7,517 nt of DNA, from the NCBI GenBank assembly GCA_938048505.1, contig CALIUX010000045.1, forward strand, positions 1 through 7,517, read 5' to 3'. The stretch's first letter is position 1. Each line of letters starts with the position of its first letter. Origin of the DNA: an uncultured Pseudomonadales bacterium. GTDB taxonomy: Bacteria; Pseudomonadota; Gammaproteobacteria; Pseudomonadales; Cellvibrionaceae. Of the stretch, positions 4,880 to 7,517 are shown one piece after another. Under the pieces are notes generated by a model. That model made no database searches, was not told where the DNA came from, and saw only the letters and a list, made by a program, of their open reading frames with translations. Position numbers and translations under genes: made by a program.

Positions 4880-6592
4880 ATGATTGATGTTGAACGCGTT
4901 CTAGTTGATAAATTCCCTTCATGGTCTGACAAGCCTGCTGCGGTCCGAAATCCGACGATGGGGCTGCTTAAGCGCTTATTTTATCAAAATCAGGTGAACG
5001 CATTTCTGGATGATAATGCTGAAAAGTCAGGTTTTGATTTTGTTGATGCAGTGCTGGAGTATTTTGATTTTAGTTACAGCGTCTCAGCCAAAGACCGCTC
5101 TAATATTCCCGCTGAAGGTCGGTTGATTATTATTGCGAACCATCCCATCGGATCATTAGATGGATTGGCTTTGATTAAGCTTGTTGCAGAGGTGCGTCAG
5201 GACGTTAAGGTGTTGGCAAATGATATGCTCAGCTCGTTTGAGGCTTTGTCAGAGCTGATTATCCCAGTCGACAATATGAGCGGAGGGAGCGCATTACGAT
5301 CTTATCGTCGTGTTAATGCGGCCCTAAATGACGAGGGTGTCGTGATTGTCTTCCCTGCTGGCGAGGTGAGCCGAGCTCGGCCAACAGGCGTGAAGGATAC
5401 GTCTTGGCGATCTGGCTTTTTGCATTTTTCACGCAAATCCGGTGCGCCATTGCTGCCCGTGCACATAGAGGCAAAAAACTCGCTACTGTTTTACAGTGCT
5501 TCTACCTTATTTAAGCCTTTGGGCGCCGCGCTCCTGCCGCATGAGATGTTTAATAAGCGCTCAAGAACCATTCATTTTCGCATTGGTGAATTAATTGCTT
5601 CAAGTGAGCTTGTCACGGATAAAGTGCGTGATAAAACACTGGTCAAACGTTTAAAGAAGCATTTGTACAGGGTAGGTCGCAGTAAAAACCCTGTTTTTCA
5701 TACGCTCAAAACCATTGCTCATCCAGAAAGCCCAAAAGCGTTGCAGAAGGAATTAAGTCAAGCAGAGTTATTGGGTGAGACGCGAGATGGTAATCGCATC
5801 TATTTGGTTGACTATTTCAGTGATTCTTCGGTTATGCGCGAAATCGGTCGCTTGCGTGAAGTGGCCTTTCGTAAAGTTGGCGAGGGTACAGGTAAGAAGC
5901 GTGATTTGGATAAATACGATACTTATTATCGCCACTTAGTCTTATGGGACCGAGAAAATTTGGCCGTTGCAGGTGCTTATCGCTTAGGCGAAGGCGCTAA
6001 AATTCTAGAAAGTAAAGGCGAGCAGGGGTTTTACACGCGCTCGCTCTATGAATTTAAGTCTGGCTTTAAAGCGTATCTTGCTGACTCGATTGAGCTAGGG
6101 CGCAGTTTTGTTAACCCTGACTATTGGGGGAAGGCCAGCTTGGATTACTTGTGGCAAGGCATAGGTGCTTACCTTGCCCGCTACCCTGCGCGTTATATGG
6201 TTGGCCCTGTCAGCATGAGCGCAGATTACCCGCGTGAGCTGATGGATACATTGGTCTATTTTTACCGCTGCTATTTTGCAAATGAGCAAGATTTGGCATC
6301 GGCTATTATTCCTTATGAGCTGGATGCCCAAGCGCTCCACCGCTGCGATGCGTTATTTGCAGCTAAAGATGCCGATGAGGCCTTTGCTATTTTACAAAAA
6401 GCCTTTTCGGCTGCAGGCCATAAATTCCCTGTGTTATTCAAGCAATATGCTGCGCTATATCAAGAGGGTGGCTTTTCTTCGCTTGTTTTCAGTATTGACC
6501 CTGATTTTGGTGATTGTGTAGACGGCTTGTGCATGGGCGATATACACAAGCTCAAACCGGCTAAAGCTAAGCGATACATTAGTGGCTATTAG
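4880..6592 (+). CDS. olsF: Bifunctional ornithine-lipid acyltransferase OlsF (PlsC-like plus OlsB-like domains)
   Basis: 570 residues, the size and two-domain order of OlsF. OlsF makes ornithine lipids, phosphorus-free membrane lipids: the C-terminal domain N-acylates ornithine with a 3-hydroxyacyl chain, and the N-terminal domain O-acylates the product. The N-terminal PlsC-like domain (about 60-270) has NHPIGSLDG (87-95; His88 and Asp94), a GGSALRSYRR helix (135-144), FPAGEVSR (158-165; the FPEGTRS equivalent) and LLPVHIEAKN (191-200). The C-terminal OlsB/hemolysin-like GNAT domain (about 296-555) has LREVAFRKVGEGTG (325-338), the DLDKYDTYYRHLVLWD strand, VAGAYRLG, GFYTRSLYEF and the signature IELGRSFVNPDYWGKASLDYLWQGI (404-428). 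There is no signal peptide; such enzymes work at the inner face of the membrane. The ATG at 4880 is the only start after the in-frame stop at 4793; an overlapping out-of-frame ATG at 4873 ends at once. A Pho-box-like site suggests induction by phosphate limitation. The alternative is a generic hemolysin-type (COG3176) acyltransferase. Confidence 0.85.
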   Translation: MIDVERVLVDKFPSWSDKPAAVRNPTMGLLKRLFYQNQVNAFLDDNAEKSGFDFVDAVLEYFDFSYSVSAKDRSNIPAEGRLIIIANHPIGSLDGLALIKLVAEVRQDVKVLANDMLSSFEALSELIIPVDNMSGGSALRSYRRVNAALNDEGVVIVFPAGEVSRARPTGVKDTSWRSGFLHFSRKSGAPLLPVHIEAKNSLLFYSASTLFKPLGAALLPHEMFNKRSRTIHFRIGELIASSELVTDKVRDKTLVKRLKKHLYRVGRSKNPVFHTLKTIAHPESPKALQKELSQAELLGETRDGNRIYLVDYFSDSSVMREIGRLREVAFRKVGEGTGKKRDLDKYDTYYRHLVLWDRENLAVAGAYRLGEGAKILESKGEQGFYTRSLYEFKSGFKAYLADSIELGRSFVNPDYWGKASLDYLWQGIGAYLARYPARYMVGPVSMSADYPRELMDTLVYFYRCYFANEQDLASAIIPYELDAQALHRCDALFAAKDADEAFAILQKAFSAAGHKFPVLFKQYAALYQEGGFSSLVFSIDPDFGDCVDGLCMGDIHKLKPAKAKRYISGY

Positions 6593-6693
6593 TCATGCTT
6601 GTTGGTAGCAGTTGCTGGTGTATTAGGTACAGTATTATGTTTTGTGCAAAAACCATTCGATAATACTCATCACATCGCTTCACTGGATCTTAC

Positions 6694-6722
6694 TGTGTAT
6701 TGTCAAATGTAAACAATATACA
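6694..6722. promoter_or_regulatory. 29-bp imperfect palindrome, probable operator
   Basis: The left arm TGTGTATTGT (6694-6703) and right arm ACAATATACA (6713-6722) are inverted copies matching at nine of ten positions, around a 9-bp centre. Its size and position (160-190 bp before the lipoprotein gene and just upstream of the possible -10 elements) fit a dimeric regulator controlling polysaccharide-use genes. The binder is not encoded in the window as far as can be told. Confidence 0.5.
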
Positions 6723-6794
6723 CTACTCGTTCTGTCAGCCCCTTAGCCTATAAATGGAAAATCCATATAAGGCCGAGCCGCTTTCTGATTCATG

Positions 6795-6830
6795 TTTAAG
6801 CCCCGTCCTGGTGGACGCTTGGCGTTTAAA
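6795..6830 (+). promoter_or_regulatory. Bulged hairpin in the leader of the lipoprotein gene
   Basis: The inner stem CGTCC (6804-6808) / GGACG (6813-6817) has a TGGT tetraloop. An outer stem pairs TTTAAGCC (6795-6802) with GGC-TTAAA bases of 6821-6830, with a 2-nt bulge (6824-6825), giving 13 pairs in all. There is no T run, so it does not look like a terminator. If transcription starts upstream it would be a structured 5' leader ending 54 nt before the ATG. Confidence 0.4.
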
Positions 6831-6884
6831 GTGGATAATTGAGCGCAAATGGGTTGGCGATAATAATGAAGAAAGGTTGTCGAT

Positions 6885-7517
6885 ATGACTATGAGTAAAT
6901 ACCAAACAATGATGGCAAGAGTGGCGCTTGCGGCGGTCATAACGCCTCTGTTGTATGCTTGCGATCAAGAAAATATTAAAAAAGAGCAGCAAGGCTATCA
7001 GAATGTCACAAGTCGTGACCTTGTCATGCTGAATAGCTTTGAAGGTTCATCTGAATTGGCAGACTACACGCCAATTAATGCAAAGATTAGCCAGGTGCAA
7101 GGCAATAAGAGTGCAAAAGCGTTATCTTTGGATCTTAAGTCGGGTTCAAATAATTCTGCTGGTATTAGCTTTCGCCCCAAGTCAGGCGAGGTTTGGGATT
7201 GGTCTGAGTGGGAGAGTATTAGCCTGAGTATGGATTTGGCTAACCAAGGCGACCAGCCTGTGCAGATCTATTTGGATGTGGAAGATGCGAAAGGCCAAAA
7301 TTTCACTCGCTCTGCCAGTGTTTCAGTGGGTGAGTTTGGAACCTACTATGCTAAGTTGTCGGGCCATGATCTCCACAAGCCTGATGATACAACGACTGAG
7401 CTAAACTTTTTATCAGGCCTGAGAGGGAACCCAGAGACTTGGGAGAGTAACGAAAAGCCTTTTATTTGGATGTGGGGTGTGCAGGCGCTTGATCTATCGG
7501 CCATCACTAAAATCACG
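6885..7517 (+). CDS. N-terminal part of a lipoprotein, probable GH50-type beta-agarase
   Basis: An ATG at 6885 opens a frame without stop to the right edge (211 codons), so the gene is 3'-truncated by the window. AAAGG lies 8 nt upstream, and an in-frame TGA at 6867 rules out an earlier start; ATG at 6891 is an alternative. Residues 1-25 form a lipoprotein signal with lipobox LLYA-Cys26 (hydrophobic core AAVITPLLYA). A charged linker (27-45) leads to a beta-sandwich region (about 46-211) with a FEG motif, VWDWSEWESISLSMDLAN (103-120), QPVQIYLDVEDAKG, SVGEFGTYYAKLSG (147-160), GLRGNP (178-183) and PFIWMWGVQALDLSAITKI (192-210). From memory this series of motifs fits the carbohydrate-binding-like front domain of GH50 beta-agarases, whose TIM-barrel would follow outside the window. 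Asp27 right after the lipidated cysteine is unusual for an outer-membrane lipoprotein. That the gene is real is near certain; the agarase call is moderate, with another polysaccharidase or binding protein as the alternative. Confidence 0.75.
   Translation, partial: MTMSKYQTMMARVALAAVITPLLYACDQENIKKEQQGYQNVTSRDLVMLNSFEGSSELADYTPINAKISQVQGNKSAKALSLDLKSGSNNSAGISFRPKSGEVWDWSEWESISLSMDLANQGDQPVQIYLDVEDAKGQNFTRSASVSVGEFGTYYAKLSGHDLHKPDDTTTELNFLSGLRGNPETWESNEKPFIWMWGVQALDLSAITKIT

Larger units (their letters stand above)
6593..6884. promoter_or_regulatory. Control region before the agarase-like lipoprotein gene
   Basis: 292 bp without a credible gene. I see no strong terminator for olsF here. A 29-bp dyad lies at 6694-6722, a second imperfect dyad at 6746-6773 (ATGGA, AAA, TCCAT core with GCC/GGC ends), and a bulged hairpin at 6795-6830. 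TATAAA (6749-6754) and TATAAG (6766-6771), both inside the second dyad, are the likeliest -10 elements, but neither has a good -35. The ribosome site is AAAGG at 6872-6876. Confidence 0.45.

Noticed and set aside
6735..6992. Minus-strand frames of 85 and 65 residues over the lipoprotein leader
   Set aside because: They overlap the signal-peptide region of a convincing gene and the hairpins; composition looks like translated control DNA.
7039..7227. 62-residue plus-strand frame inside the lipoprotein gene
   Set aside because: It is an out-of-frame shadow of the long frame that stays open from 6885 to the window edge.

Overview
The window looks like chromosomal DNA of a free-living, probably marine, Gram-negative bacterium, most likely an agar-degrading gammaproteobacterium of the Saccharophagus/Teredinibacter/Cellvibrionales type. 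This rests on moderate GC, a diacyl-lipoprotein signal on a probable agarase, an OlsF-type ornithine-lipid synthase with a Pho-box-like site, and PhyH/NHL/IclR/aldo-keto reductase accessory genes. The taxonomic guess is inference from gene content, not from a marker gene. No RNA gene, IS element, CRISPR array or attachment site was seen.

Layout. (1) 1-542 (+): the 3' part of a gene entering from the left, with a weak resemblance to class III nucleotide-cyclase domains; it ends in a probable terminator. (2) 562-2399 (-): a two-gene, translationally coupled operon of a phytanoyl-CoA-dioxygenase-family Fe(II)/2-oxoglutarate oxygenase followed by a cytoplasmic NHL beta-propeller protein. (3) 2659-3426 (+): an IclR-family regulator divergent from that operon, with a 259-bp shared control region holding a tandem 14-bp repeat and a dyad. 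(4) 3495-4478 (-): an aldo/keto reductase converging on the regulator across a hairpin. (5) 4479-4879: a 401-bp divergent control region with several dyads, a TAGG-rich heptad repeat, a Pho-box-like site and a perfect 10-bp leader hairpin. (6) 4880-6592 (+): olsF, a bifunctional acyltransferase. (7) 6593-6884: a 292-bp control region with a long operator-like dyad and two hairpins. (8) 6885-7517 (+): the N-terminal 211 residues of a lipoprotein whose beta-sandwich domain resembles the front of GH50-type beta-agarases; the gene leaves the window on the right.

How the parts may work together. The oxygenase/NHL pair, the divergent IclR regulator and perhaps the aldo/keto reductase look like a small catabolic module for an unidentified substrate. 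A testable idea is that the oxygenase hydroxylates a carbon next to a heteroatom and the NHL protein, which carries histidines at blade starts as in peptidyl-alpha-hydroxyglycine amidating lyase, splits the adduct to an aldehyde that the reductase then reduces. Separately, olsF with a Pho-box-like element suggests phosphate-starvation replacement of phospholipids by ornithine lipids. The partial lipoprotein points to algal-polysaccharide use. These last two are independent units rather than parts of the catabolic module.
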